Source: Leptodontidium sp. MPI-SDFR-AT-0119 (taxonomy: Eukaryota; Ascomycota; Leotiomycetes; Helotiales; Leptodontidiaceae). Taken from it: a DNA stretch of 64,000 nucleotides. Where the stretch lies: assembly GCA_020726505.1 (NCBI GenBank), contig JAHLEZ010000050.1:1-64000 (forward strand), read 5' to 3'. Positions 33,455 through 45,846 of this stretch are shown here, one piece after another. Numbering within the stretch: the stretch's first letter is position 1; the number at the start of each line of letters is the position of its first letter. Both the position numbers and the translations under genes were made by a program. Under the pieces are notes generated by a model. The model worked only from the letters and a program-made list of their open reading frames with translations. It searched no databases and had not been told where the DNA came from.

Positions 33455-33782
33455 GCCTTGCTGCACAGAGAAGCCAAGACAAGGATAATCAATAGTAATC
33501 ACGGGAACCAGAGGGTCACGTGATGGAGTCCCTGTTGGATGGAGTCGGACTCCATGCTTTGGGACTCCACGATTTAGGGACTCCTTGGTACGCGAAGGAT
33601 CTATATAACTAGGGACGTCTTCCCACAATAGATAGAAGCTTCTGCTTAACTCAAATACAGTATCTTCATACATACTTAAGTTAGTAACTTGCAACGGTTA
33701 TCAGTCTTGATCAGTGACAGCGTCCCTACCTACAAACTCAACCACCTTCGCACTCTCGAGCAACACTAGACCGTGCGTTACA
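33455..33782 (+). mobile_element. Truncated LTR related to family D
   Basis: Shares GCTGCACAGAGAAGCCAAGA and surrounding layout (CACGTGA box, TATATAA at ~33603, terminal CGTTACA) with the reverse complement of the nested LTR at 50641-51029, then diverges. I found no 5' TG terminus or target duplication, so the left end is lost. Confidence 0.5.
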
Positions 33783-33789
33783 GGGGAGT

Positions 33790-36340
33790 TGGACGTTACA
33801 GTAGCTGTAATATAAATCAGTTAATGTGAAAAGGCTACGCCACAATCGCTCCTTGCTGTACTGTGAACATAATCCGTATTTTTCTTATCCGTCAGCGGTC
33901 ATCACTCTGTCTCATCTAACAACAAGGGCAGGTCCTCAATCCGTCCTACATCTTTGAGTCGCTTTTTTTCTCATCCGGCAGCAAGGGACGATTAAGGTCA
34001 TCCCGTCCACACAAAGATCAAAACTCTACCAGAGTCATCAAAGTACTGTCTGGGATGGTATGTTACGAGCTAGATCATAGCGTCCAGGTGGTAAGATTTG
34101 TTCGTAAATAGTGGTACTATAGCATTTGGAAGTTGTGAAGTGAAGAGGGTTTTACTTGAATAGTGGTAGAAATGGCCATAGATAGCGCAGTGCTTTTGTG
34201 AGAGTCATGTATACACTAGATAAGAGGTAGTAACAATAATACAAGGTACAGCACTTTGATAATAGTGATAGTTTCATATTCTTCGAAAACTAAGTCATAC
34301 AGTATAATTAACATTCCATGACAAATTCTTCATGGCCAGAATCTGTAGCAAACAAAACGGGTTTGAAGCTTGCCCTGTATTATATAAGAAGAAATTTTGA
34401 CTTTGCCATTTTCGGAACTTACATAAAGGTGATTTATACACGTTATTACTGTACAGAAGTGTTGCTGTATAGTAGTGGTCTAATCTGCAATTTGATATCA
34501 TGGATGATGTCTAGAAGACTTGTAATAATGATATAACACACCTTACAGTGCTATATCCTAGAATATATACCTATATATATACATCGCCCCAAATATCTTG
34601 CCGGATATTCTGCCAGACTTCTACGTATTCACATCTTTAGAAAGATATTTGAGATACTATAGTTTCCCATGCTAGCCAACGCTTCATATTATCGATCATC
34701 GAAGGACGTTACTCTCACAGCTACAATGAAAAGCAGGACTTGTAGCGCCTCAGCTTTCGTCCATCCATTTTTCGGCGCTATCGCTTCAGTGTATCATTCG
34801 ACAATATGCAACATGATATCAGCGATGGTCTGTCCCCTCCTCTAGTCTAGATCCTCTCAAATTGACTCGCAGTGTTAAAGCTGGTAAGAATCCAATGTTA
34901 AGCATCTCCTCGATCTCGTGGCCCGGCTTTCCTACTGTGAATTGCGAATTTGAAGGCGCAATTCAAAACCTTGTCCTGGATGGTGGGCTCATTGACGATT
35001 CTGGGGTAATATTTGCTGTGGCGCCACCACAGCCTCTTATTATGGCTCAATGCTCATGTGGCAGCGTGGCAGCTGAAATTACTAGTGATATGACAAATTT
35101 GAAGTTGTCGTTCCTATTGCTAGAAGATTGGTATCTTATCATTAGCAGTTTAGGGTTATAAAATATTACGATAGCTGAATTTTGCACTAGCTATGTTGCG
35201 TTGCGATGCTTAGGATTTAATTGATGTCATATTGTGGCTAGAGTCACTGTATGTCTTGAGGCAGCGGTCCCTGGACCAAGACGTAGTAGTATGCGAACTC
35301 CAGATGCTTGTATCTCCATTTTAGAGCTCCAAACTACAGCAGAGAGACCAGACAAAAGCGCCGGAATCAGTGCCACTCCATGGCCTGATGCCTTCCAGAT
35401 TAATTTAGTGACTGGAGGACTGTCTGACATCCATATCTTCCATCTCACACCCTAAAGAACCATAGTGGTATCCGACAACTGCAGTTTCCGACATATCAAC
35501 TAAACCAGAAACCATCCAAATAACCCACGTCTCATCCAGTGGGATGGGTGTGTAGTCATTTCAGCCGCAGCATTCATAGGTTCTTTCTTTTACAGTGAAG
35601 TATCCCGTGCTCTATTAAGGAAGCTAGTCCCGATTTCCATCCTTCGCTGTCTCTCCGCGCGCGTCTTGGGTCACTGTGAAGAGGAATTCGAGATTTCTCT
35701 AACTTTGTGTTATATGTTGGCTCTAAGAGACTGACAGCTCGAAAACGAGTGACGTTCAGGGACAGAGAATTGACAATAGTTAACACCCCGAGAGTAACCC
35801 AACCAACGGAATAAGGGTGACGCGATAATCTAGGGCGATACAGTACAAACATCCAAAAATTAGAATATGCGAGTAATTTGATGAACCAGTTAAGCAGTGG
35901 TTAGGTGGATAATATACTTAGGCCCGTAGGGTGGGGCTGGACAGAAAGGTGATTAGCTACTATTATACTGCCGGAAGGAGGCCCACCGTTGGCAATAGGT
36001 CTCAGAAGTGCGATGAGCAACAAAAACGATCACTTTTGCACAGCGAATCATGAACCGGAAGAGCCACTCAATAGTGCTGGCTGCTCCAGGTGATATGTTG
36101 CATCTAATTTGTTATTGGCGGAGGTTGGGATTTACCTGGCTTCTTTAACCGACCTTTGTTTAACAGGTAATCAATATCGATAGTCTTAAATCATGAAGTT
36201 TGAGATAGAGGACACGGCTGTTTACTCAATCCTTTCGGCCTTCGAGAGTCGAATCTGGTTGAGTAAGTAGGAGCAGATCTCATGAGCTCGCCTGAACGCT
36301 TGGCTGGGACTAGTGCTGTGTAATGCAGCTGAGGTTAAGC
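33790..36340. other. Gene-poor, AT-rich
   Basis: ORFs such as 34862-35161 and 35234-35455 (plus) are short and show no motif I recognise. Probably eroded repeat and non-coding DNA. Confidence 0.4.
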
Positions 36341-36346
36341 TCTCAC

Positions 36347-36753
36347 TGTAACAGCCACTTACAACTGCCAATAGTCTGGACCATGCTACGGAGATACCGA
36401 ACAAGTATCGGCAATCTAGACCATCGGAGACCCCGAGTACTAGCTTCCCTTCGGAAGCCCCGAAAGTCTAAGTGATGGAGACTCCGAATAGAGGTTCTAG
36501 TACAGCTGGACTAGTGTTTCAAGATGAAGGATATATACTAGTGTTCAGCCGGCTATAAGCTGGCAAGCTTGAGTTCATCTTTGCAGCCGGCTATAAGCTG
36601 GCAAGCTTGAGTTCATCTTTGACAACTCACCTATACTTCAACTCACCAATCTACTTATATTCCTCAAGGGCCTCTGTTACACCTGGCCACGTGCTACCTA
36701 CTCTGCTATATTGTAATCCCTCCTGCTGCCCTCTGACAGTACCAACTGTTACA
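36347..36753 (+). mobile_element. Solo LTR, family E (407 bp) with internal duplication
   Basis: Starts TGTAACAG and ends CTGTTACA, flanked by CTCAC at 36342-36346 and 36754-36758. It has a GATATATACTAG box like family B. A 38-bp unit starting CAGCCGGCTATAAGC is tandemly duplicated at 36546-36583 and 36584-36621. No interior domain is adjacent. Confidence 0.88.
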
Positions 36754-36769
36754 CTCACCAACTACGTTA

Positions 36770-38010
36770 ACTGGACCAAAAGATCACAATATTCAGCGCA
36801 AGCTGAATACGCTTAACACCACAGATATATTCTATCAGGCTTTTGTCACGTGTCATTACATGCTGCCAAGTTTATATCTGCAAGGAAGAGACCAGGAACT
36901 TTAAGGGACTCAATTGGAATGACTTAGGCCAATCTCGCGTTCTAAGCTTCCTTGTTAATCGTTTCACGCCGTGCTTCCCCTACACAAGTCCATAGTTGTG
37001 AGATTAGCATGGATGTATTAACCTCAGAACCCTCCGCACAAAGTGAAGACTAACTATAACTTAAATGGGTTAGCGCAAAATAGTCACCAACGCTAATACT
37101 AGTTTGGCCGTCGTTTTGTTGCCACACGTTTTTCCCACCCGCCAACAGATTCATCCATCGATCGACCTAATACTTAAGTCCCGGTTTTCTTATGTACGCA
37201 GGGTAAGATCAATATGAAACCCCCTCGTTTTTTGCACAGGATAAACTCCACTCAAGGTCATCAAGTCATCAAGTCATCAAGTCATCACGTCCGCACCCCC
37301 GAATGAGTTCCACTCAAGGTCATCATGTCAGCACCAACAATTTCCGGACCCTATTCATCTCTCGTCCCCTGGCAGATTAAGGCCATCAATGGACACTGGC
37401 ATTTTGGGTACCCATCTTTCTCGTCTTTTGAATCAAATACTTTCAACACTCTTTTCCTCACCCGCCAGCAGGGTCAGGTCATCGGTCATCAGGGCAATCG
37501 CCGAAATTGTGTTTGTCCTCGCGCTTGTACATTGCACATACATGTCTCTTTGGTCAGTCATTAAGGTCCGTGCATCGTATTCTTTGTTGTTGATCCACTA
37601 TTACAATAAACAAGGGGACGCTGCTTTTGCGGAAGTCCCTCGTTCGTTTCATCGACGACACCTGATAAAATGATGACAGAGGTGAGACTTGGCGTTATTG
37701 CTTCCTCAAAGCAGCGCCCGCTGACCGCATAAGGACATTAACCGACAAAGCGAGATCTAACCGGAATTGTCTTAGTACAAACTCATACGTCTTGGCAGGC
37801 GGTTTTATTTCAATCAATTGACATGCAGGCGAGGCCGTAATCGCTCCTCACGGTACAGTACTTGTACAAAGTCGCAAGTACATCGACTTCCGGTTGAACA
37901 TTGTTGAATTTTCCCGTCAGCCACAAACGACGCTGAAATAGGTGGTAAGTTATCACCTTCAAGATAGCGATCTGCCCATTCCAAATCTGCATTCCTTCCC
38001 TCCAGTTTGC
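36770..38010. other. No supportable gene; short direct repeats
   Basis: Includes a (TCATCAAG)-type short tandem near 37255-37290 and a repeated TCCACTCAAGGTCATCA. ORFs at 37325-37673 have no motif support. Confidence 0.4.
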
Positions 38011-38013
38011 TCG

Positions 38014-39874
38014 ATGGAAGAAGCTATTTACAACTTGGTACGCCAAAAGGTCTGCGAAGTGCTAGCACTCTGCGGATTAAAAAATGGCAACAGCAAGCAG
38101 CTCAAGGAAGAGATTATCAACATTTCCAGAATTGGTAAGTAATCAGCTAGCTATACTCTACTTCATCGCTAATATTGCTGTAGTTAATAAAATCCGACTT
38201 GACGCAGGAATAAAGAGAGACTTACCATCAAATGAATTTGTATATGTACGCGTTCATAGGTCCAATCGCGTCAAATCTTCTGTTCAAAAACGAAAATTCG
38301 ACAATCTGGAGGGTTTAATAAGTCCTTGCAAGAGGAAACCGAAGCCGTCCAAGCCTACCATGTCTGCCAAAAAGGATACGACTGTCAAAACACCAGCTGG
38401 TATCATTGAGTCTAGCGCCGATGTGGACAGCGAGGTCGCCACACACTCTGCAGTCGATGAGCACGGCACAGAAGCGGCTGCCGAGGACGCAGCGGTTGAT
38501 ATAGTAGTTGCTGTCGAAGGGCGAGGCACCAATGTGGCGGCAGAGGACACGATGGTTGATAACCCCTCTGAACATGTTGAATCGGTCTCGAGTGAGGTTA
38601 TGATGGGCTCCTTACAATTGTCGAGTCAAAGCTCTCCTCTACGGTCCAGGACTCCTGGCTCTATGACGGACAACTCAACCCCCGAATCACCCTCTACGAC
38701 AGCGAACACCCAGATAGGAGACCAGCCAGACCTGCTGATCTCGTACACACTAGCTACAATGGAGAATCTTTAAAACCCTGAGCATGCAATTCGTGTTGGA
38801 ACCTCTGTGCTCCTAGAGTTGGTAAATCGACATGATAGAATTGGGCTGTTCGGCAGCCGCACCGAAAGGGAAATGGTGACAAGCACAACAAGTACTACCA
38901 AGATACGTGCATTTACGAAGCAGCTTGCTAGCTTGGAATATGAAGCTGCAGTTCACGCTATTTCGAAGAGAAACGCGAGGCATGCAGCTAACGGCATACA
39001 AATCGATAGTGATGAAAACGCATATTGGGAAATAATCTTGAAAGGTGTTAAAGTCCTTGATCTCGCGACCTTGCCTAAGGGAGCATCTAGAGGACCCCTT
39101 GATGGCATCAGCGCGGCTGAGAAGATCGCGACAGAAAACTTCATGAAACGCGCTGGCTTTGGAACGAGCGCGGAAAACCAGCGGAAGTGTCGCGGATTTT
39201 GGAAAGCCTTGTTCGACATTCGGAAAGCAGGTGTCGAGATGATTACTTGTTACCGAACTGCTGAGTTCACCCAATATTGCAAAAAATACCCGAAAAGATC
39301 AGACATTTCTCTTGTTGACGCTATTGTGTCTTGGGAAAAGGTTTACGGGCCTCAAATGGACCAGCTTGAGGGCCGGGTATTTGAATATCGCAAAGGGGAT
39401 TTTTCGGGCAAGTCCCGTCTTATGCAAAAGCATGTCGCCGAGAGAGTTCAGGTTGTGGAGTCCTCATGGAATGATGCTTTCAATGAGTGGTACTCGAGTG
39501 ACGAAGAAGCTGCTTTCAAGCTTGCGACAACAGTTAAAGCAGCTTCGTTTAAGAGTCTAGCGAGCCTCTTTAGTGATCGTGCGAACACCCACCAGCATTG
39601 GAACAAAGCTATATTTATATCTCTTTTGCCACATGGTGACAAGTGCCTGACTGTCAGCCCTATCATCCCAGTACTTCCAGGGGATTTCTTGGGCATCTAC
39701 TCTGGAGTCGTCCGATTCTCAGACATCGCGAGTAACTTGCATGCTATCCCTGGTCCTGAGCCAAAACTTTGGTTAGACTACTCGCAGAATACTGGGACCC
39801 TTAACCAGATGCTAGTTTCGAAGCATATAGCTGACGCAAACGTACATCTACGCTGGGAGGCTGTCAATGAGTAG
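38014..39874 (+). pseudogene. Unknown ~600-aa protein, one in-frame stop
   Basis: Exon 1 38014-38134 starts MEEAIYNLV with a possible SAP-like helix pair; intron 38135-38183 (GTAAGT...TAG); exon 2 runs to 39874. The frame is continuous for 604 codons except for one TAA at 38771-38773. The first half is basic then Ala/Val/Glu-rich and disordered. The second half is a folded region ending VLPGDFLGIYSGVVRFSD then KLWLDYSQNTGTLNQM, which loosely recalls SET-domain strands (G.F.G.Y.G). The TAA could come from CAA by the CpA-to-TpA route. I do not recognise the family for certain. It could be two genes, since the downstream half has no good ATG near its start. Confidence 0.55.
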
Positions 39875-40045
39875 GACGAAACAGGCTCTTGTGACTCATG
39901 GCGAGTCTTAGTTATAGCTAGCAAGGCTATCATGCCTTTTGAGCCGCTTGTCCGTGCGATACTGCGACTGGAATCAGTTCAAATAAGCCTTACCTCCCTC
40001 CCAACGTCAACTTCTCACTCATCCATCTCAACATCTTGTGTCATC

Positions 40046-40720
40046 ATGGCTCGTAGCAGACATTCCGGCCCACCGATCAGACCAGAGACTAATTATGAAG
40101 GTCTTAGCTTTACTCTACGGCAGCTTCCACACAGTGAGAATCTAAAGCCGTCGGTCATCCACCGCGATGTCTTCTCTCCAAAACCGAAAGTCCATCCCAG
40201 GTTTGATAATGGTAAGATATCAAAATACGCAAGTCCCCAGATGCTAACGTGAGATCCAGCGGCCGAAGAGATCGGTCGTGAGCAATAGTTAGTCTCTTCT
40301 GAATCTACTATTGAAGGTAAGCTCAACTTCTATATCTACTAACACGGTATCCGTGACCCGCCTATGAAACTGTAGCTCACACTTTTAAAGGTCAGGCTAT
40401 TAGTAATTTTTACGACACGGATGACGAGACTGATGAGGAGGGCAGCGTGGAAACTCACAAGGAAACTCCCGAAAAGGTCGATGCGAATGGTACGGGCGAC
40501 AAATCCTTTTTCAGAGAAGAGTCTAGGCTTCGCAGCAATCACCAAGTGGCTCACAGTGGCTCACAGTGTGTCGCTGATCATTGCGGAATCGCTTGTTTCC
40601 CATATTCAGCGGTGTGATGCCATGGAGAAGAACGAGAAGAAGAAGCGCACTTTCAATAAATACTTGGAGGGCCAGATCAAGCAGGTGCAACAATCGCTTT
40701 GGCTCATCAACGAAATTTAG
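40046..40720 (+). pseudogene. Small decayed gene with C-terminal coiled coil
   Basis: Exon 1 from ATG 40046 (MARSRHSGPPIRPETNYEGL) to 40211; intron 40212-40259 with GCTAAC branch site; exon 2 has TAG after GREQ (40287-40289); a second intron ends at TAG near 40376. The third exon reads acidic sequence, then a perfect 10-bp tandem duplication (40545-40554/40555-40564) shifts the frame. Beyond it the original frame gives a coiled-coil end, EKNEKKKRTFNKYLEGQIKQ, to the stop at 40720. Function unknown. Its closeness and same orientation to the preceding gene suggest they decayed together. Confidence 0.5.
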
Positions 40721-41249
40721 GGGGTCTTGACTACTCATTGTGATCTATTAGTCGAATCGCAGATACACTGCAAAAAATTTCATTGATTTCATTCATTGTC
40801 CCCTTCAGGCCAGCAGATAGCAAATGGACACAATTCTCTGCATTTCATACCAAATCCAATGGGTGCATGCCTTCACGGCTCCACTAAAACGGGAGTTTAC
40901 ATCAACATGCGGCAGGGGTCAAATCATCGGCAGCGAAGAGATTCATCGTCACGGAGTGGGAACCTACCGCATCTTTTATTCCTGCCCCCAATTTAACTTC
41001 CGGCCGACTGCGAAGAGCCCTCACGATAAAATTTCCCCACCCAAATTATGTTCCCGTTTTCTTTACATAACTGGACCTTTTGAAAACTTGCCTCTATATT
41101 GCCATCATTTAGACCTCCAACTATTAGTCAAGCAATCCCACAAAACGGCATACGTTATGAGAACCAGTGGAACATGCCACCCTATCTTGAATCCCGCTTT
41201 CCGTCTCCTGCAGTAACAACAATCCACATAAGCAGCATGTGACAATGTG

Positions 41250-41560
41250 TACTAGCCAGGCCCAATCCCCTTTTGCGGTACGACAGCTATACCTAGCCTG
41301 TGTAGTTCGTGTAGCCGACTACGGCTCCCCAATTTGGTTGAGGGGATAGGCACAGTTTAAGAAACTCCTCCAGCACTTTAAATACCCACCGTGGGACGGA
41401 GTAACGCCGTTTACGGTCGATATTAGCCCGCCGCCAAAGGAAGCAACTGCTCAAATACACAACTCGAACCTTCACATAGGGATAAGGCATGCCAAACTCA
41501 ACCTAGACAACCTACGACAAAGTACGAATTTAAACTGAAGAATCAAATAGAGAGAGATCT
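41250..41560 (+). pseudogene. LINE reverse-transcriptase fragment (Tad-like)
   Basis: Reads RQLYLACVVRVADYGSPIW, then a stop where Gln is expected, then AQFKKLLQHF and VDISPPPKEA. This is the region C-terminal to the RT core in fungal LINEs (QLYxACVxxxxxYGxxIWW). Short, with RIP-like stops. Confidence 0.65.
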
Positions 41561-41684
41561 TGAAAGTTGGAATCCGTCTGTGTGACTTTACAACGAGAAC
41601 GTAGTGTAGATCGCCAACATCACCGTGTAACACAACGCAGTCGTGAAGGCGCGCTAGATCCCGTGCGGAGTCTGTTAGTCTGGG

Positions 41685-42729
41685 CTAATGAGAAAGACTT
41701 CCGCCCACTAGACTACAAGATGGGATGTCCCCGAGGATGATTCCACGGGAAAATCGGGAAATGCACGCAGATGGAGGCCTGTCCCGGAAATAGCGTCTCC
41801 ATTGCTGAATCTCGCTACCTTTACGATCTTCTCCTTGCATCCAGAAATCCAGATACGCAGCAGAAGTATACTGGGTTTGACGAAAGGGATCGCGTTGGTG
41901 TCTAGAACGGGCCTGTGGTACCTTTGTCAAATTTATGCATCCGTAGAATTTGGGGGTCGGAGATGAAGGCAGATCTTGAAGACTGGCGATGCGTACAAAT
42001 ATAGTGGATTTACGCTCGAAACGTTGATTAGGAAGATGGAATTGTGGATGGGGCTTGGAGATATCATCCTCCCTGTACTTGTACTGCCAAAAAAGTAGTA
42101 TTAGTATTGGGTACGGAACTTGCATGGAAGTACTTGACACTTTGAGGGCATAGCTTCGTCCACAAGCATTGATGCAAAATATTCTATCATAATGTTGTTC
42201 CTCAGTTATTTCACCAATGATGGCAACAAACTGGATCCCATCTTTCCAGGAAGATAACTTTGTTGAAGAGAACTGATGCTCTTGGCCTTGAGAGAACTTT
42301 TTGAAGGAGACTCTGCGGTGCTTTTGAGATCTCTGTTTTCTTTTCGGTTGTTGGAAACTACAAGTGTCGTTTCCGCTGGACCATTGCAATTACTCCTTGG
42401 CTGTGGCGTTTATGTGAGGGAGAAACGGAGGATGCCGTGAAAGAGTTCTCGGGAAAGATTTCGGAGTTGTCGTTGTCACAACTACCACCCTGCGAGAACT
42501 GGAAGTTGATATCGCCCATATGATCTGATGAAGACTTGCTCTCAACGTACTTGTCCCTGGGATTGGCTGCGGAAGCTGTATAGCCCTTGTGATTGACCCC
42601 AAGCCCATTGTCTTCTTGCACACATCCACTGCTAGCATTGTATGTGGCGTCTAGCTCGAGCACCTGTTGGGCCATCGGATTTCGAGGAAAGGATTCGGGT
42701 CCGGCATGGTCAGGTTCGTCGTCCTCCAT
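41685..42729 (-). pseudogene. Possible protein kinase-like gene, broken
   Basis: Two overlapping minus-strand ORFs in different frames. The downstream one contains DRIFCINACGRSYALKV, which resembles the VAIK strand of fungal kinase-like proteins. An intron with TACTAAT branch site ending GGCAG follows (~42080), then RFERKSTIFVRIASL and SPTPKFYGCINL. No HRD or DFG motif is found, so a complete kinase is not encoded. The upstream ORF (from 42729) is polar. Frame mismatch between them suggests decay or a missed intron. Confidence 0.35.
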
Positions 42730-43410
42730 CTATTCATGGCATTTCGAGGGCCAACTATGTTGGTGTGGAAGTGATACATCAGTCTGCACTTCTAGAAAGT
42801 CTTGTCGTACTTTCCCTCTGTCTCAATTAGAAGCTCATTTCACTAGCTCTCAAACCTTCTGCATGCCCAGTAGACTGGTTTCCCCTCCAAATCGGCAAGT
42901 TGTAATATTGATTTGAAGCATTTGCTGCCCAATCCTAGATAGCATAGAGCTTTGTAAAAAGTCTTGGCCTCTTTGTTCCGAGCTGCTTTGGTATCGTGTT
43001 CCAGCCCTTGCTGTGGCTCACACAAGTCGTCACACCACGCTAAAAGTCGTATATGGCGGTTCATGGGATATCAAAGGTGGAAAGGGAGGTAGTCCCGCCT
43101 CCCCGTATCTTTGTCTCGGTCCTACCAAAAAGTATTACTGTATGCCGTGGAGCTTATCACAGAGATATCTGACGTACTCGAAGTCGCCGTCGGAATGCGA
43201 CAAGGTCGACTAGCTACGCGGTAACTCTTGTTCCTTCCACACATGTCATGTATCCGCGATGGATTAGGTTGCAATTTTGGGTTCCCTTAGGAGGACCATT
43301 CAGGCAGCTTGAGGCCGGATATGGTTCCATACCATATATCTTTATGAAGTCAGTCAGGCTCTGCTTCTGTCCGTCATCGTTCTTAAGTACTCTTTTTATA
43401 ACAATGCACA

Positions 43411-43590
43411 ATGACTCCCTCTCTCATTTCTCTACCACCCGAACTCCTCTGCAACATTTTGAAAAAGTTGCCTATCGAACATGGCCGTGACTTACTGGCA
43501 AGCTGCCGCGAAATTTACGACAATGGCAAGCATGCTTCCGTGTCGAGTCACTCGCCGAACCTCTAATCGAAAGGAGTCAGTCCCGGTCGT
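43411..43590 (+). pseudogene. F-box domain fragment, frameshifted
   Basis: ATG 43411 begins MTPSLISLPPELLCNILKKL, a canonical F-box start, then LLASCREIYDNGKHA. One base change of frame near 43530 reveals CFRVESLAEPLIERSQ before a stop. Only the first ~60 residues of an F-box protein remain. Confidence 0.6.
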
Positions 43591-44058
43591 GACTCCGAAA
43601 ACTGCATTCTTGTCTCCAAGGACAATTTGTGTGGAACGTTTCCAGTATCCGAGAAGGACGGAATGTTGAATCCCAGTTGCATTTATGGCCTGGAAGCCTG
43701 GCGATGTAGGTAGTGGTTGGTATTGAAGCGATTGTGGATGGGGTACAGCTGGCTTGCCACCAGCAACCGGATGTTCTCGTGCTACCACACCATTCTCCTT
43801 GTGCAATGGCGTGCCAGATCCAGGAGATGCGCTCATTTTAGCAGACAATTCGAGGCTTTCTTGTACCGTAAAGCAGCCAGTTCCCCCTCTTTCCTTCTCG
43901 CTAGGGCAAGAGGAATCCGCTCCTCTTGCATGAATTCAATGATGACCTTATCGATGACAAAGTCCGCACTGTATTAGCACGCCAGACTACGATGACCTAG
44001 CCAAGACGTTAATAGCAGCTCAGATGGTAACGTGGCAACGATGGCGAGTGCAGCAGTG

Positions 44059-44079
44059 CCCCCCCCCCCCCCCCCCCCC
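44059..44079 (+). repeat. Poly-C tract (21 bp)
   Basis: An uninterrupted run of 21 C, counted from the sequence. Length is likely to vary and may be mis-assembled. Confidence 0.9.
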
Positions 44080-44568
44080 GACCACCAAAGGCGATACTGC
44101 CTACGACAACGGCATACTACATGTGCCTTAAACCGGAGCCGCATTCCCTATTTTGTTAGAGGCGATACTGTCTAGGGATTGGCTAATGCCTTCTCGGCTA
44201 AATGTGCACCAACAAATAGAATAATAGTAAGACGGAGCTCTAATTGCGCCGTCCCGAAATGTTTATGCTGGAGCAGACACATAGCAGAAAAATTCTTATC
44301 AGAGGAACCTTTGTCAAGAGCCTTCGTCTGCCCCTTCGCGAGCATAAACAGAGCCCACTCTCTCTTCTCTACTCTATTCAAAGGCACAGTTCTATCTCAG
44401 CCGTTACCCAAGTTCCATAATACTCCGTCTTGAAGTACGCGATCCACAATAAGATCCAGAAGTTTGCTCACATTCAATTAGGAAAGCCCCCGAACGACAC
44501 GTTAACCAGGCTTGTCTATTGTCTTTACCGCTCGACCAAAACATCTGAACTATTACATTTAAGTAAAT

Positions 44569-44838
44569 GTGGGCGTCTCCCTCATCAATGGAAAATCAAA
44601 CTCTAATAGCTTACAGATGTGCGAGGACGCTGTCGCAACATTCGCATGTGCTGACCGCCATGAGGAGAGAGGGGAAGATAGGGAAAGGCTAAAGCACATT
44701 AACAGGTGCCAGACTGCAATTAATAGTCAAGACGGGTTTATTTGTCCTAATCGGGACAGATCTCATGATTGGCAGGACGATGATGATACTCAGGATTGCC
44801 CTGAGTGCAGAGGGGAAACACCACCACAGACCCCTTGA
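44569..44838 (+). CDS. Small Cys-containing hypothetical ORF (89 aa)
   Basis: Contains CEDAVATFAC, HINRCQ, FICPNRDRSHDW and DCPECRG, spacing that could bind zinc. Charged throughout. No known domain; may be an exon. It lies in an otherwise gene-poor stretch (44.1-45.0 kb). Confidence 0.25.
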   Translation: MGVSLINGKSNSNSLQMCEDAVATFACADRHEERGEDRERLKHINRCQTAINSQDGFICPNRDRSHDWQDDDDTQDCPECRGETPPQTP

Positions 44839-45072
44839 GCTCACAAAGAGTACATTTATGTCCAAGGTCAACAATTTATTTGAAGTCAACTCCTTTCACC
44901 TTTGCCCACGTCAAACTATATCTCAACTGCCAACAGTACCTGAAGGTTTCTTCCCTCCCCAGGTGTACATCAAGCAGTACTTCCTTGCGGTATCGATCCA
45001 GTGATCTCGTGGAGTAAATATCCTTTCTATATATCAATAATACTCTGTAGACCAGGTATCCTAGTTTAGGGC

Positions 45073-45378
45073 TTACCAAGAATCATCTAGCCTCGTAGCG
45101 TGGTAAACTCTATGAGGAATTGTACCACTTAATTGTGATTTATCAACTTGCTCTGTAGCATTGAAGTCAAAGAGAAACCAAGCCTTCACAGGATTTGTCG
45201 AGTCAAAGTTCGGGAGAATGTGGACATAGTCAAAGCCTCCCGCAGGCTGCTCTTTTAACTCCCGACCAAGCACCTCCGAGCAGAAGTCGCGTCCAAGACG
45301 ATGAGAACGCGCAAGTCGATTTCCTGGAATGTCTGTAACGCAGACGCGGATAACAACTCGAAGAGGTTGGGTGTCCAT
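45073..45378 (-). CDS. Hypothetical small protein (101 aa)
   Basis: From ATG 45378 (MDTQPLRVVIRVCVTDIPG) to stop 45073. The middle is mixed (FDYVHILPNFDSTNPVKAWFLFDFN), which looks like a folded beta-rich sequence. The ORF is open further upstream to 45705, but that part is a composition artefact. No family recognised. A divergent small ORF at 45847 (plus) shares about 470 bp of intergenic DNA. Confidence 0.35.
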   Translation of the reverse strand: MDTQPLRVVIRVCVTDIPGNRLARSHRLGRDFCSEVLGRELKEQPAGGFDYVHILPNFDSTNPVKAWFLFDFNATEQVDKSQLSGTIPHRVYHATRLDDSW

Positions 45379-45846
45379 TTTATAGTGATTTTTTTCGATA
45401 GAGAGGTGCAATAGTAGTGATGCCAGGCGACTTTCCGGTGGTGGCCTCTGAAATTGCGCGGGGTAGCTACGGAGGCCGGAGTGTGCTCTCTGCGCAGAAC
45501 GGGGCCAACACCTCGGCGTGCGGCACTGCAGTCTGGCAAGAGCTGGTTCGTGACGTCCTACAGGTGGATGAAGGCGGAACAAAGGGGGTCGGAATAGCAT
45601 GTGCGATCTGGCGTTCCGAGCTCGACCTTCTTTCGCTCGGTATTGCTCGTGTAGTTGCTTTTGTTTGTTTGTGGTCTTATCGTAGTAAGATGATGAGAGC
45701 GGCAAACTTTTCGTTGGTGTTCAAGTACAGGTGTTGGCCGCCCCCGTGACTAACTTGATGGGGCCATAGAGATTACGTAATAACATGGTTTCCACCTTCT
45801 GCCACTCCGACCCGACACTTTCCAACGACCGCCAAAAACGAGCATC

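Noticed and set aside
34862..35455. Two plus ORFs as a small gene
   Set aside because: No domain, no consistent splice joining, AT-rich surroundings.
43492..43848. 118-codon minus ORF
   Set aside because: Overlaps the F-box fragment on the other strand and has no recognisable motif.
45379..45705. N-terminal extension of the minus ORF at 45073-45705
   Set aside because: Arg/Pro-rich composition typical of a chance frame; ATG 45378 begins the better-behaved part.
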